This document shows positions 1 through 9,014 of a DNA stretch of 61,068 nt, piece after piece (position 1 is the first letter of the stretch; every line of letters begins with the position of its first letter). The position numbers and the translations under genes were made by a program. The notes beneath the pieces were generated by a model that searched no databases, had not been told where the DNA came from, and saw only the letters and a list, made by a program, of their open reading frames with translations. This DNA comes from Caldilinea sp. CFX5. Lineage in GTDB: Bacteria; Chloroflexota; Anaerolineae; Caldilineales; Caldilineaceae. The DNA lies in NCBI GenBank assembly GCA_021405325.1, contig QWII01000135.1, forward strand, positions 1-61,068. The letters run 5' to 3'.

Positions 1-914
1 CGCTCAAAGCTGCCATCGACCTGCAAGCGTATGATAACTCCTGGACGGCGCCTGGTCTCTTCTTTGGCGTTTCGGAAGATTTTGCCGATAGTGAGACTAA
101 GGATGTCCTCGACGCCATGGATTACAGCGAGGATTGTGGAAACAGCGAGCGGTTTGAGTATGATGACAGTGTTTTTGTCGGCCATTATGATCTCTGGGAA
201 GATTGCGGCGGCAACAATGATACGCTGTGGGTGATTCTGGCGGCCAAACCAAAGGAGAGCGCTGACTATCTGGTGCTGCTCAATGTGCTGCTGCCTCAGA
301 AAGCTGACACCACGGCGCTGGATGAAATCTTCAAGAGCTTCAATGTCGCCGGCAGCAGTTCCAGTCAGGAAGACGCCTTGCCGACGGCGGAAGTGACGAC
401 CAATGCGCTCAACATTCGCAGCGGCCCCGGCACAAACTATGAACGGCTGGGTAGCCTCAGCAATGGCGACCAGGTGGTGGTGATCGGGCAATACAATAAC
501 TGTGGCTGGCTCAATGTCCAGACGCGCGACGAGGTGACCGGTTGGGTCTCCGGCAATGAACGCTATGTCAAGCTCGACACCGATTGTTCTGCTATTCCTG
601 AAGCCGAAGCGCCGGCCCCGCCCCGCAACAGTGGCAGCGGCAGTCAGCGTCCCTCACCGGCTGCGCCCACCAGCACCAAAGGCTGCTATCTCTTTCAGAA
701 CCAGTTGGGCGCCGAACTGAATATCACCTTTACCCGTAAGGGCGACGGCTGGAACACCACCTTCAAAGTCAAAGAAGACGCCGAAGTGCAACAATGTTTC
801 GATCCGGGCGACTACACCTACACCCTCGACGCCCCGCCCCCCTGGGGTTCGACCAATGGTGAGTTGACCATCAACGCCGGCGATAATTACACCTTCCCGA
901 TTCGACCGGAATAG
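1..914 (+). CDS. SH3b-domain protein, 5' part missing (window edge)
   Basis: The reading frame is open from the first bases of the window, so the true start lies upstream and an internal Met should not be taken as the start. About 300 residues are visible. The first third has no family I recognise. It ends in a segment (DEIFKSFNV) like the tail of secreted Chloroflexota lipoproteins. A bacterial SH3 domain (SH3b/SH3_3) follows, with the signature NIRSGPGTNYERLG and a GWLNVQ strand. After a Pro-rich linker, a C-terminal beta-rich part carries spaced Cys residues (GCYLFQ, VQQCFDPGDY). SH3b domains usually bind cell-wall or surface ligands, so an extracytoplasmic location is likely. The stop is followed by a long palindrome. 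Confidence 0.75.
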   Translation, partial: LKAAIDLQAYDNSWTAPGLFFGVSEDFADSETKDVLDAMDYSEDCGNSERFEYDDSVFVGHYDLWEDCGGNNDTLWVILAAKPKESADYLVLLNVLLPQKADTTALDEIFKSFNVAGSSSSQEDALPTAEVTTNALNIRSGPGTNYERLGSLSNGDQVVVIGQYNNCGWLNVQTRDEVTGWVSGNERYVKLDTDCSAIPEAEAPAPPRNSGSGSQRPSPAAPTSTKGCYLFQNQLGAELNITFTRKGDGWNTTFKVKEDAEVQQCFDPGDYTYTLDAPPPWGSTNGELTINAGDNYTFPIRPE

Positions 915-927
915 CGACACGTAGCTG

Positions 928-990
928 CCTGCTCGTAGCCGGTCCGTGACCGGCGGCGTCAACGCCGGTCACGGACCGGCTACGAGCAGG
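928..990. repeat. Dispersed palindrome, family A (copy 1)
   Basis: Perfect inverted repeat with 28-bp arms (928-955 and 963-990) and a 7-bp loop. The core is GCCGGTCCGTGACCGGCG. Close relatives lie at 18392-18464, 29081-29137 and 60956-61013, with a hybrid at 33431-33497. It sits just 3' of the SH3b gene and has no T-tract, so it looks like a mobile or REP/MITE-like element more than a terminator. Confidence 0.85.
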
Positions 991-1169
991 CGTATCGTTA
1001 TCAAAAGTGCGGGCTGCTTGCCCGCACTTTTGTTTTCTCATTGATTCAATGGCAAAATAGCGTTTCATATTTTTGATCGCGAGCCGGGAAACGCAGGGGA
1101 AGAGCAAATCTTTACCCAGGATGAAAACTACCAGGGTCGCACGATTCATGTCTGGGGTATGTAACCGAA

Positions 1170-1973
1170 ATGCAACGGATCACCCACGCCAACGGCGTTG
1201 TCACCTATACTTTTGAGTCACTGGCGTCTTTACCGGTGCGCGCCCATGTCAGCACACGGCATGGCGGCGTCAGTCCGGCGCCCTGGCAATCACTCAATCT
1301 GAGCATCACGCGTGGGGATGAACGGTCGCGGGTCGAGCAAAATCGCGACCGGCTCACCGCCGCCATCGGCATTGAGGCGACCAATCTCGTGCGCTGTCGC
1401 CAGGTGCATGGCACCGGCGTCGCCAAGGTCGATTGGAGCGACGCCAACCAATGGAAAGAACAGACCGACGGCTTGATCACCGACGCCGTTGGCCTGCCGC
1501 TGCTACTGCTCTTTGCCGATTGCGTGCCCATTCTGCTTTATGATCAGCAGCGCCATGTGTTGGGCGTCTGTCATACCGGCTGGCGCGGCACGGTCAACGG
1601 CATGGTCACGGCCACGCTTTGGGCTATGCAAGCCGCCTATGACACAAACCCTGCTGACGTGTTGGCCTGTATCGGCCCCAGCATCGGGCCGGCCAGTTAC
1701 GAAGTCGGCCCCGAAGTCCTGGCCATGGCCACCGTCAAACTTCCCGATGCCGACCGTTTCTTCACCTACCCCAACGGCCCCGACCGTAACCCCTATTTCG
1801 ACCTCTGGTCTGCCAACATCGCCCAACTCACCGAGGCCGGCATCCCCTCCCACCAAATCGAAGTCAGCCAAATTGACACCGCCCAAACGACCCATGACTT
1901 CTTCAGCCATCGCGCCGAGCAAGGGCGGTGTGGCCTTTTTAGCATGGTCGCCTGGCTTGTGGTAGATAGGTAG
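1170..1973 (+). CDS. pgeF: Peptidoglycan editing factor / multicopper polyphenol oxidase family (YfiH, DUF152)
   Basis: A 267-aa protein of normal length for the PgeF/YlmD/YfiH family. These proteins have been assigned laccase-like, purine-nucleoside-cleaving and peptidoglycan-precursor-editing activities. The three metal ligands expected for the family are visible: His80 in CRQVHG, Cys118 in FADCVPILL and His135 in CHTGWRGTVNGM. The family block CIGPSIGPASYEVGPEV is also intact. The start ATG at 1170 has only a weak Shine-Dalgarno. The stop codon lies inside the GATAGGTAGACAGGTA-type repeat that follows. It appears to be a single-gene unit, since the next gene is about 270 bp away. Confidence 0.93.
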   Translation: MQRITHANGVVTYTFESLASLPVRAHVSTRHGGVSPAPWQSLNLSITRGDERSRVEQNRDRLTAAIGIEATNLVRCRQVHGTGVAKVDWSDANQWKEQTDGLITDAVGLPLLLLFADCVPILLYDQQRHVLGVCHTGWRGTVNGMVTATLWAMQAAYDTNPADVLACIGPSIGPASYEVGPEVLAMATVKLPDADRFFTYPNGPDRNPYFDLWSANIAQLTEAGIPSHQIEVSQIDTAQTTHDFFSHRAEQGRCGLFSMVAWLVVDR

Positions 1974-2041
1974 ACAGGTAGATAGGGAAATTAGTCGTGA
2001 CCTGTCTATCTGTCTACCTGTTTCCCTATCTACCTATCTCC
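1961..2041. repeat. Imperfect palindrome of GATAGGTAGACAGG units
   Basis: Short GATAGGTAGACAGGTA units run into the pgeF stop and are mirrored by TGTCTACCTG...CCTATCTACCTATC. The arms are mixed inverted and tandem, so the pairing is not a clean stem. It overlaps the last codons of pgeF. Confidence 0.7.
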
Positions 2042-2239
2042 TCCTCTCATCCTACGCTCCCGCGACGTGCGGACTACAATAAATCGTTGCAATCAAATTG
2101 AAAGGTTGAGACGGTGAGTTTTCTGTGAAAATAAAGGAAACTTACCGTTTATTTGATCAATCTCAAAGCAACCTACATCGACAAGTCACTCTATCCATGC
2201 CATACTGGCCGCATACGCCAAAACAAAGGAGAAGGACAG

Positions 2240-3436
2240 ATGCCGATTTTACGTTCCATTCGTCTCGTTGCCGTGACAGTGGGTTTACTTTGGCTGCTTA
2301 CAGCAGCGGTTAGCGCCAAGCCAATGGCCGGTGCGCTACGACAGGATGCGCCAAACTTTGGTACGATCCCGGCAGCCGCACCGGCAGTAGAGAACGATGA
2401 TTTTGAATGCACCACGGGCTATTACAGCCAGACCAACAGCATTGGCAAGCCCATTTTTGCGCCCATCGGCTGGCAGATGACCATCCTCAAGGGGGCGCCG
2501 ACTGTGCACAGCGCACGCATCTTCTTTGCCAAAAGCTGCGACGGCAGCGCCCATGTAGAGCGCATCAAAGGTATTGACAGCATTGTGATCCGCGCCCAGG
2601 ATCTGGAAACGCCCCCTGAACCGGGCAAACCTTTTGATGTCGCTTTTTCCCAACGGATTTCAGCGACCGTGGGGGGCGCCTATAGTTTGAGCGGTTGGTT
2701 CTTGAGCCTCTGTGGCGGCAGCGCAACGCCCAGCGATTGTCCCAAGGATGTTTACATCGCCAAAATGATTGGGATCGACCCCACCGGCGGCAGTGATCCG
2801 ACGGCCGACAGCGTGGTTTGGACAGAGAACCGGCGCAACTTTTGGGAAAATGGCAAACGGGTCGGTTGGCAACAGATGACCGTCAGCGCCACCGCCTTGA
2901 CCTCCACCATCACCATCTTTGCCCGCGTCAACAGCCCCTTTCGTTGGCATGGCAATCACGCCTTTATCGACGCGCTGAGTTTGGTGCGGGCGCCAGTGGC
3001 GGCCTTGACGGCGCCGGCCATTGTAACCGGCGCGCAAGTCACCATAACCTGGGACGGGCTGCTCAATGATGATATTGCGGAGATCGCCGGCGGCACCTAT
3101 GAGTTGCGCTATGACATGTACTATCGTCCAGCGGGCGCTGAAAATTGGAACGATTTTCTAGTCGATCAGGCAGGACCGAGCAGCGCTACCTTCACAGCAA
3201 AGTGTGCCGATGCAACGTATGAATTCCGCATTCGTGTACGGGCGGAACAACCACCGCCACCAGCACCAGGCGGCGCCTGGCCGAACCACCGCTATGCCAG
3301 CAGCTGGCGGGAGCCAATCAGCGTACAGTTCAAAGGCGCGCCACCACCGCCCAGCAACAATGAACCGATCGAAGCGCCTGGCCCCTTCCGGCTCTATTTG
3401 CCGCAAATTGCCAAACAGATTCAATGTCAGCCGTAG
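2240..3436 (+). CDS. Secreted protein with Ig/FN3-like C-terminal region
   Basis: A 398-aa product. The ATG at 2240 is chosen because AAGGAGAAGG lies 6-12 bases upstream and a classic signal peptide follows: basic MPILRSIR, a hydrophobic run to about residue 25, and an AKP-type cleavage region. Upstream in-frame Mets would bury this signal. The mature part begins with a CBM-like block (about 45-240) and continues with a strand pattern like fibronectin type III (about 255-350, ending in YEFRIRVRAE). It then has a Pro-rich linker and the tail FRLYLPQIAKQ. Chloroflexota surface proteins often end in a similar LYLP motif (recollection, not checked). I do not recognise a catalytic domain; the role is unknown. 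Confidence 0.75.
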   Translation: MPILRSIRLVAVTVGLLWLLTAAVSAKPMAGALRQDAPNFGTIPAAAPAVENDDFECTTGYYSQTNSIGKPIFAPIGWQMTILKGAPTVHSARIFFAKSCDGSAHVERIKGIDSIVIRAQDLETPPEPGKPFDVAFSQRISATVGGAYSLSGWFLSLCGGSATPSDCPKDVYIAKMIGIDPTGGSDPTADSVVWTENRRNFWENGKRVGWQQMTVSATALTSTITIFARVNSPFRWHGNHAFIDALSLVRAPVAALTAPAIVTGAQVTITWDGLLNDDIAEIAGGTYELRYDMYYRPAGAENWNDFLVDQAGPSSATFTAKCADATYEFRIRVRAEQPPPPAPGGAWPNHRYASSWREPISVQFKGAPPPPSNNEPIEAPGPFRLYLPQIAKQIQCQP

Positions 3437-3443
3437 CGTGGGA

Positions 3444-4258
3444 ATTAGAAAATTCGGGAAACCGAATACTCTCGCCCCTGCAAAAGAGCCAGTTTCGTTT
3501 GGGCCAGTTGCAGTGACCAAGCGTTGGGGCCACGCTGGTTGACCCTGATACTGAGCGCATTGGAATTCCCAACCTCGCCATTGACGACGTTTACCGTTGC
3601 CGCTGCACCTGCCCTGAAAACAACAGGGCTGCCGCAGATTCCAAAGATTCTTCTAGGGTTTTCATCTGCGCAAGCTGCGGCAGCTCTGTTGTTTTCATCG
3701 GCTGTGGTGCATGACGGTGCATGGTCTCTTCCTGGGTATAGCTCTCCCAACCGGTGCCGCCAGCTTCAAAGCCGGGATTGCGGAGTCGGTTGATCTTGGG
3801 GCCACCGCTCAGGCTGCTCCGACCATCTAACTGCTGGCTATAGAATGGGGGCAAGGAAGCGGGGCCGAGCCGGTCAAGTTGCGCCGGGTTGATGACGAGG
3901 GTGTTGTCCTCGGCGTTCTCCCAGAGTGTACCGGAGCCGTCGCCGGCCAGTTGGGGGTCTCCAGGTGGTAGAAGCAGACGAATTGACCATTGGCATTGGT
4001 TTGGACAAAACCACGCCGGTCAATCAAGGTTGCCGGGTTATCGGTTGGGCTGTCGAGCAGGAGAGCAGCGGCGCTTGTCCAAGTTTTAACGCTGTCACTG
4101 CCGCTGGGTGTAAAGGGAAACCAGCCAGTCGTGTTGGTACTCTGTTGTTGTGGTGGATGAGCGACCGCAGGTAAAGGTTGCGCGAAAACGAAACTCAGCA
4201 ACAACGATAAGAGAACGAGGGAACGAAAGACCTGGGCGATTGGGTAGCGAGGTTTCAT
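3444..4258 (-). pseudogene. Decayed secreted protein with CBM4_9-like domain
   Basis: The 5' end (4258 downward) encodes a good signal peptide (MKPRYPIAQVFRSLVLLSLL, then a hydrophobic run and AVA/HPP). Near 3950 the sense moves to a second frame, which reads TLWENAEDNTLVINPAQLDR and then NPGFEAGGTGWESY, the typical opening of a CBM4_9 carbohydrate-binding domain. An 84-bp imperfect palindrome (3615-3698) interrupts it. The domain then resumes in another frame as GNSNALSIRVNQRGPNAWSL and QGREYSVS before being cut off near 3444. At least two frame changes, an insertion and a missing C-terminus make this a relic. Family assignment is by pattern only. Confidence 0.7.
3615..3698. repeat. Palindrome inserted in the CBM relic
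   Basis: GAAAACAACAGGGCTGCCGCAG (22 bp, given here in two arms: 3615-3636 and 3677-3698) is mirrored with one or two mismatches. It separates the two halves of the carbohydrate-binding domain and so is probably an insertion that broke the gene. Confidence 0.7.
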
Positions 4259-4399
4259 TCTTTGCTCCTTACTACAGCAAATAAGCCAATTAATCTATCT
4301 TACAAAATACGACTTGCGTATGGTCGCTACGTCAATTGTCAATAGCTTGTTGCATTTCTCGATCTCGACTTTACGTACAAAGTGTGGTATCATAGCGGC

Positions 4400-5521
4400 A
4401 TGAGTGATAAGTTGGTCAACCCACATGATGCGTTTTTCAAGCAGTATCTCAGTCAACCGGCGGTGGCAAGCGACTTTTTGCAGCACCATCTCCCGGCGGA
4501 GCTTACGGCATTGCTCGACTTGCGCCAATTGCGCCTGGAGAAAGATTCGTTTGTCGATGAAAAGCTGCGCAGCTATTTCAGCGACCTGATCTACACGGCC
4601 ATGACGCGTGATGATAATCCGGTCTGCGTCGCCTTTCTGGCGGAACATAAGAGCTATACCGACGATTGGGTCAATTTCCAAGTATTGCGCTACAAAGTTG
4701 GTTACTGGGTGCACGAATATGAGGCCATCCAGGCGGAAATCGACAAGCAACGTGCAGAGAAGACAACCTCCGAACGAGCGAAGCCCCGCACGACCTTAAC
4801 ACCTATCGTCGTCGTTCTGGTCTATCATGGGAAAGAAAGCTGGCAGGTGCCATTGCGGTTTGCCCGACATCTGACTGGCATGGAAGACCCCGATTCGCCC
4901 TTGTCGCAAGTGCTGGGGCGCTATGTCCCCGACTTTGAGCCGCACTTTGTCAACATCTCGGCCATGACTGATGAAGCGATTCGGGGTGAAGTGACAACCC
5001 GGTTGATGATGACCGTATTAAAATATATTTTTGCCGACCGACTGGATGATCGACTTGGTCAAATTCTAGCGATGGCTAGAGAGGTGTTGCGCCAACCCAG
5101 CGGCATTGAGATGGTGATGGCGCTCTTACGGTACATCACCCGTTCGGCAGTGAAGTTAGACAAAGCAGAGATCACGCAGCAGTTGTTGGCCTATTTACCG
5201 AAAGAAGGAGGCTTTCTGATGGAGACGTTGGCACAAGAATGGATCGAAGAAGGCAAATCGATCGGTTTTGATTTGGGCAAAAAAGAAGGCATCGACATCG
5301 GCAAAAAAGAGGGCATCGACATCGGTAAAAAAGAAGGCATCGACATCGGCAAAAAAGAGGGTATGGAAGTTGCGCGGCGGCAGATGGTTCGTGCCATGTT
5401 GGAAAATGGCTTTGCCGAGGAAATGATTGCACGCTTGTTAAATACGTCAGAAGCCGACATCAAACAGTTACTCGAAAACTCAACGGCAAATGATGATAGC
5501 GCACCATCGGAAAATCGGTGA
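4400..5521 (+). CDS. Rpn family recombination-promoting nuclease/putative transposase (PD-(D/E)XK)
   Basis: A 373-aa protein. The opening NPHDAFFKQYLSQPAVASDF, the block SDLIYTAMTRDD followed by VAFLAEHKSY, and RYKVGYWVHEYEA match the Rpn/PF04754 family, whose E. coli members are RecA-independent recombination nucleases with a PD-(D/E)XK fold. Ser-Asp-Leu (about 64-66) and Glu-His-Lys (about 81-83) are the likely D and ExK active-site elements. The C-terminal region has four near-identical IDIGKKEG repeats, common in this family. I chose ATG 4400 over a GTG 18 bp upstream because MSDKLVNPHD is the family start. It is a stand-alone gene closed by a strong hairpin. Confidence 0.85.
   Translation: MSDKLVNPHDAFFKQYLSQPAVASDFLQHHLPAELTALLDLRQLRLEKDSFVDEKLRSYFSDLIYTAMTRDDNPVCVAFLAEHKSYTDDWVNFQVLRYKVGYWVHEYEAIQAEIDKQRAEKTTSERAKPRTTLTPIVVVLVYHGKESWQVPLRFARHLTGMEDPDSPLSQVLGRYVPDFEPHFVNISAMTDEAIRGEVTTRLMMTVLKYIFADRLDDRLGQILAMAREVLRQPSGIEMVMALLRYITRSAVKLDKAEITQQLLAYLPKEGGFLMETLAQEWIEEGKSIGFDLGKKEGIDIGKKEGIDIGKKEGIDIGKKEGMEVARRQMVRAMLENGFAEEMIARLLNTSEADIKQLLENSTANDDSAPSENR
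5269..5366 (+). repeat. 24-bp tandem repeat inside the Rpn gene
   Basis: About four copies of a unit reading GGCATCGACATCGGCAAAAA plus GAGG/AAGA, encoding IDIGKKEG. The unit length is a multiple of three, so copy-number changes would keep the frame. Confidence 0.85.
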
Positions 5522-5539
5522 ACAAGCGCTTATCCCCAT

Positions 5540-5587
5540 AGAACCAAAGAGGGCTTTGACATGCGTGTCAAAGCCCTCTTTGGTTCT
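5540..5587 (+). terminator. Perfect 22-bp hairpin after the Rpn gene
   Basis: AGAACCAAAGAGGGCTTTGA-CA (5540-5561) pairs perfectly with 5566-5587 around a 4-base loop. It lies 19 bp after the stop. It lacks a long T-tract but has CTCTTT on the 3' side. Confidence 0.6.
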
Positions 5588-5726
5588 ACCCAGAAGCCAT
5601 TTTCCAGGGTGATAGGGCTATCAGGCGACGCTAATCCCAAACCACAGCGGAAATTGTCCCGTCTCCCTTATCCGCCTTGCCAGCCGCTCCATTCATTGGT
5701 ACAATCCAACCCAGGAGCAAAAAATA

Positions 5727-6440
5727 ATGATCGACGAGTCAATGCACAGTGAAATTTTGAATAACTTGACCAGCGTGCGCGATCGGATTGCAACAGCGGC
5801 GATTGCGGCCGGTCGTCAACCGGCGGACATCACGCTGGTGGCAGTGAGCAAAACCAAGCCGATTGCAGCGATTGCGGCAGCCTATGCGGCCGGTCAGCGG
5901 GACTTTGGCGAGAACCGGCTGGAAGAGCTATGGCCCAAGGTCGAAGCCGCCCAAGGACTAGGGCTAATGGAGATTCGCTGGCACCTGATCGGCAATCTTC
6001 AGAGCCGGAAGACAGCGCAGGCGGTCGGCCCCTTTGCCCTGATCCATTCGATTGACCGGGACAAAATTGCCCAGCGCTTAAGCCGCGACGCCGAGGCCGC
6101 CGCTTGCGTATTGTCTGTATTATTGGAGGTCAATGTAAGCGGTGAGGCGAGCAAACATGGTTTCACCCCGGACAAGTTGCTGATGACCGCCGGTGAGTTG
6201 CTGGCGCTGCCGGGATTGCGCATTCAAGGGCTGATGACTATGGCCCCTCTGGTGGAAGACGCCGAGTTGACGCGCCCGGTCTTTCGCCGCCTCCGGGAAC
6301 TGCGCGATGAATTACAGGAGCGCTACCCGACCGGCAACTGGCGCCAGCTCTCCATGGGCATGACCAACGATTTTGCAGTCGCCATTGCCGAAGGCGCCAC
6401 GATGGTGCGGATTGGCTCGGCGATCTTTGGCAGTCGATAA
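5727..6440 (+). CDS. yggS: PLP homeostasis protein (YggS/PROSC family)
   Basis: A 237-aa single-domain fold-type III pyridoxal-phosphate-binding protein that buffers PLP and affects amino-acid metabolism. It has the PLP lysine in [10 protein letters not shown] (about Lys38-40), the FGENRLEE block, [11 protein letters not shown], and the phosphate-binding end [23 protein letters not shown]. Length is normal. The start at 5727 has AGGAG about 11 bases upstream; an alternative ATG lies 15 bp downstream. As in many bacteria it leads a yggS-proC-yggT cluster on the same strand, which strongly supports the assignment. Confidence 0.95.
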   Translation: MIDESMHSEILNNLTSVRDRIATAAIAAGRQPADITLVAVSKTKPIAAIAAAYAAGQRDFGENRLEELWPKVEAAQGLGLMEIRWHLIGNLQSRKTAQAVGPFALIHSIDRDKIAQRLSRDAEAAACVLSVLLEVNVSGEASKHGFTPDKLLMTAGELLALPGLRIQGLMTMAPLVEDAELTRPVFRRLRELRDELQERYPTGNWRQLSMGMTNDFAVAIAEGATMVRIGSAIFGSR

Positions 6441-6447
6441 AAGCAGT

Positions 6448-6504
6448 GGTAATTGGGTGCTTCGGTGATTTCGACAAGCTCAATCACCGAAGCACCCAAT
6501 CACC
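6448..6504. repeat. Palindrome with TTCGACAAGCTCA loop
   Basis: 23-bp arms (6448-6470 and 6482-6504) with one mismatch. The loop region TTTCGACAAGCTCA resembles the loop of the palindrome at 9015-9083 (TTCGACAGGCTCAG). It lies between yggS and proC. Confidence 0.8.
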
Positions 6505-6526
6505 ATAACCAAATCAGGAAACAACA

Positions 6527-7357
6527 ATGACATCCCTACACGAAAGCAGGATCGCCTTTATCGGCAGCGGCGCGATGGGCGAGGCGATGATTAAGGGCTT
6601 GTTGAGCCGGCAGTTGATTGCCGCCGATCACATTATCGGCAGCGACCCGGTTGCCGCCCGGCGCACGTTGCTGGCGAATACTTACCAGGTGCAGACCACC
6701 GATGACAATGTGAGCGCCGTGCAGGCAGCGGACATTGTGGTCATGAGCATCAAGCCACAGATGCTGGCAACCGTCGGTGCAACGCTGCATGGGACGCTTA
6801 GTCCTAACGCGCTCGTCCTGAGCATCATGGCCGGCGTTTCGTTGAAGACGTTACAGAGTGCGCTCAATCATGAACGGATTGTCCGTTCCATGCCCAACAC
6901 GCCGGCGCAAGTCAACATGGGCGTGACAGCCTGGATCGCCACACCGGCAGTGGATGCGGCGCAACGGGAACAGACGGCGCTGTTATTGGGCGCGTTGGGA
7001 GAACAGATCCAGGTTGACAAGGAAGATTTCATCGACATGCAGACGGGGCTGGGCGGTTCCGGGCCGGGCTTTGTCTTTTTAATCATCGAGGCCATGATTG
7101 ATGCCGGTGTACAGATGGGCTTTAGCCGGAGCGATGCCCAGAAGATTGTGCTGCAAACCATCGCCGGCAGCGTGGCGTTGATGAAAGAAACCGGCAAGCA
7201 CCCGGCCGAATTGCGTAACCTGGTGACAAGCGCCGGCGGCACAACGGCGGCGGGCATTTATGAATTAGAAAAAGGCGGCATCCGTACAACCTTGACCAAT
7301 GCCATTCTGGCAGCTTATCGGCGCAGCCAGGAATTGGGTCGGCTTAGTGAAAAGTGA
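6527..7357 (+). CDS. proC: Pyrroline-5-carboxylate reductase
   Basis: A 276-aa enzyme for the last step of proline synthesis: NAD(P)H-dependent reduction of 1-pyrroline-5-carboxylate to L-proline in the cytoplasm. The Rossmann nucleotide site is [13 protein letters not shown] (about 9-21). Substrate and dimer motifs are present: [13 protein letters not shown], the [11 protein letters not shown] loop, and the C-terminal signature [16 protein letters not shown] with the usual GGIR following. The start ATG at 6527 follows AGGAAACAACA. It lies downstream of yggS and is separated from yggT by only 10 bp, so at least proC-yggT are probably co-transcribed. Confidence 0.97.
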   Translation: MTSLHESRIAFIGSGAMGEAMIKGLLSRQLIAADHIIGSDPVAARRTLLANTYQVQTTDDNVSAVQAADIVVMSIKPQMLATVGATLHGTLSPNALVLSIMAGVSLKTLQSALNHERIVRSMPNTPAQVNMGVTAWIATPAVDAAQREQTALLLGALGEQIQVDKEDFIDMQTGLGGSGPGFVFLIIEAMIDAGVQMGFSRSDAQKIVLQTIAGSVALMKETGKHPAELRNLVTSAGGTTAAGIYELEKGGIRTTLTNAILAAYRRSQELGRLSEK

Positions 7358-7367
7358 GCAGTAATCT

Positions 7368-7628
7368 ATGATCTTTGAGCTTCTGGCTACCTTACTAACG
7401 CTCTATTCGTTTGTCATCCTGGCGCGCCTGCTGCTCTCGTGGGTGCCGGATCTGGTCGATCCCTATCACCCGGCCATGCAGATGTTGCACCAGATTACCG
7501 AGCCGGTGCTGGAACCGGCGCGCCGCTTGATCCCCCCTATCGGCATGATCGACATTTCGGCCACCGTTGTTCTCTTTGTCATCTGGTTTCTGTCGGATCT
7601 GTTGCGTCAATTGGGACGCGGCTTTTAG
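7368..7628 (+). CDS. YggT family membrane protein
   Basis: An 86-aa protein with two hydrophobic segments (about 2-25 and 60-80) flanking the family motif LLLSWVPDLVDPYHPAMQML followed by ITEPVLEPARRLIPP. YggT proteins are small inner-membrane proteins of unclear function, linked to cell-division/SepF clusters or to osmotic and ion stress. The linkage yggS-proC-yggT is conserved in many phyla and supports the call. The stop is followed by a long run of mirrored AGTCCG-type repeats. Confidence 0.92.
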   Translation: MIFELLATLLTLYSFVILARLLLSWVPDLVDPYHPAMQMLHQITEPVLEPARRLIPPIGMIDISATVVLFVIWFLSDLLRQLGRGF

Positions 7629-7738
7629 TCCGTAAGTCCGCAGTCCGTAGTCCACAGTCAGTTAGTCTGCAATCTAGGATTTGTGGACTACGGACTCTGG
7701 ACTGCGGACTACGGACTGCGGACGCTGGACTACGGACT
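7629..7738. repeat. Mirrored GTCCGCAGTCCGTAGTCC repeat block
   Basis: Units such as AGTCCGCAGTCCGTAGTCCAC run into their reverse complement (GTGGACTACGGACTCTGGAC) before the next gene. The same vocabulary (AGTCCACAGTCCGAAG) recurs at 35037-35086. It fills the whole gap between yggT and the metallopeptidase gene. Confidence 0.8.
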
Positions 7739-8125
7739 ATGAACGCAAAACGACTCCCGTTGGAGGAATTTGAACTGGTGGTCGAAGCGGCGTTGGCCGA
7801 AATTCCCGACGCGCTTTGGAACAAAATCGCTAATGTGGCCGTCGTCGTAGAAGAGTGGCCGACACCGGCGCAGATGGCGAGTGTTGGAATGCGGAGCGGT
7901 GGGTTGCTACTTGGGCTATACGAAGGCGTGCCGCTGACGGAGCGCACCCACCACTATGGCCTGGTGGCGCCGGACAAGATCACCATCTTTCGCGGCCCGA
8001 TCTTGCGGGTCTGTCCGCCGGATGAAGCGGCCATTCGCACCCAAATCCGTCGCACGGTCTTACACGAAATTGCTCATCATTTTGGCATTAGTGACGACCG
8101 GCTGCATGAGTTGGGCGCCTACTAA
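7739..8125 (+). CDS. Small zinc metallopeptidase family protein (zincin-like)
   Basis: A 128-aa product beginning MNAKRLPLEEFELVVEAALA. The motif VLHEIAHHFGISDDRLHELG (about 105-124) contains HExxH and matches the widespread 'metallopeptidase family protein' (DUF1025) group of about 115-130 aa. Conserved GLYEGVPLTER and DKITIFRGPI blocks are also visible. The biological substrate is not known for the family. ATG 7739 is chosen because the upstream in-frame extension only translates the repeat block. There is no clear Shine-Dalgarno, and the start abuts the repeat. Confidence 0.9.
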   Translation: MNAKRLPLEEFELVVEAALAEIPDALWNKIANVAVVVEEWPTPAQMASVGMRSGGLLLGLYEGVPLTERTHHYGLVAPDKITIFRGPILRVCPPDEAAIRTQIRRTVLHEIAHHFGISDDRLHELGAY

Positions 8126-8165
8126 CGTCTGTGATCCCCCGAATCGATCCCTCGAAAGGAAGCAA

Positions 8166-9014
8166 ATGAAACACAAGTTTTATCAATCGTACAAAAAAGC
8201 CCTGCTGTTACCGCTCTTGTTGCTGGCCCTGTTGCTCAACGGCTGTAGCACGCCCCAACTGCCCGAAATGCCGCAACTGCCGGAGATCCCGCAATTACCG
8301 GAGCTTCCACAATTGCCTGGCATCCCTGAAAGTTTGGCCGATCTCCCCGATCTGTTGGGCCAACTGGGTTTGCCCGATCTCAGCAGCATTCCCAACCTGC
8401 CCCAGTTAGAGGATCTGCCCGGTTTGCAGACGCCGCCCGGCGCCATTGTCTTTAACGGCCCCACCGAGCGCAGTCTCAACATCGGCGACCAGTTACCAGG
8501 GACGGACATTATCCTGACCAATGTCACCGCCAACGGCCCTGAATTTCAGATCGCCGGGCTACGTAGCGTGCGCGCCCTGGGCGATTCGCTGGACTTTGAC
8601 GGCGCCTGGCCGACGGCAAATGGGGTCGATTACAACTTGCGGATGCGTATTTACTATGTTGGCGACAACTATGTACGTGCGGCCGGTGTTCACCGCTTTG
8701 TGGTCTACAATGTCCAGCCGGTGCGGGAAAATATTACCCTAAGCGGCAACACCATGAAGTTTCCCTTTACGGTCGGCGTCAACAGCGGCGGTACAATTGC
8801 CGGCACCACGTTGGGGTATGCCGGCATGGAAGACCGCGGCGGGCAGATCACCGGCTTACCCGAAGGCGAATACCCCTTCCGCAAAATCGGCGACAGCATT
8901 CAATGGAAGGGCTACGTACGCGCCGACATCCCCGCCGAGTTCAACATTCGGATGCTCTATTACGATGCCAACGGCGCCCGTGTCGGCGGCATCGTCACCC
9001 TTGCTATTCCATGA
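8166..9014 (+). CDS. Lipoprotein with LPELPQLP repeats
   Basis: A 282-aa product. The start ATG 8166 follows GAAAGGAAGCAA, a good ribosome site. The leader MKHKFYQSYKKALLLPLLLL ends in a lipobox (LLNGC, Cys about 27), predicting a lipid-anchored envelope protein. Residues about 30-85 are a Pro/Leu-rich stretch with repeated PELPQLPGIP-like units, probably an extended spacer from the membrane. The remainder (about 95-282) is a beta-rich domain without a family I recognise. It follows the metallopeptidase by 40 bp and may be co-transcribed. Confidence 0.7.
   Translation: MKHKFYQSYKKALLLPLLLLALLLNGCSTPQLPEMPQLPEIPQLPELPQLPGIPESLADLPDLLGQLGLPDLSSIPNLPQLEDLPGLQTPPGAIVFNGPTERSLNIGDQLPGTDIILTNVTANGPEFQIAGLRSVRALGDSLDFDGAWPTANGVDYNLRMRIYYVGDNYVRAAGVHRFVVYNVQPVRENITLSGNTMKFPFTVGVNSGGTIAGTTLGYAGMEDRGGQITGLPEGEYPFRKIGDSIQWKGYVRADIPAEFNIRMLYYDANGARVGGIVTLAIP

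Noticed and set aside
4295..4750. 151-codon minus-strand frame over the start of the Rpn gene
   Set aside because: Antisense shadow; the Rpn family motifs on the plus strand explain the region.
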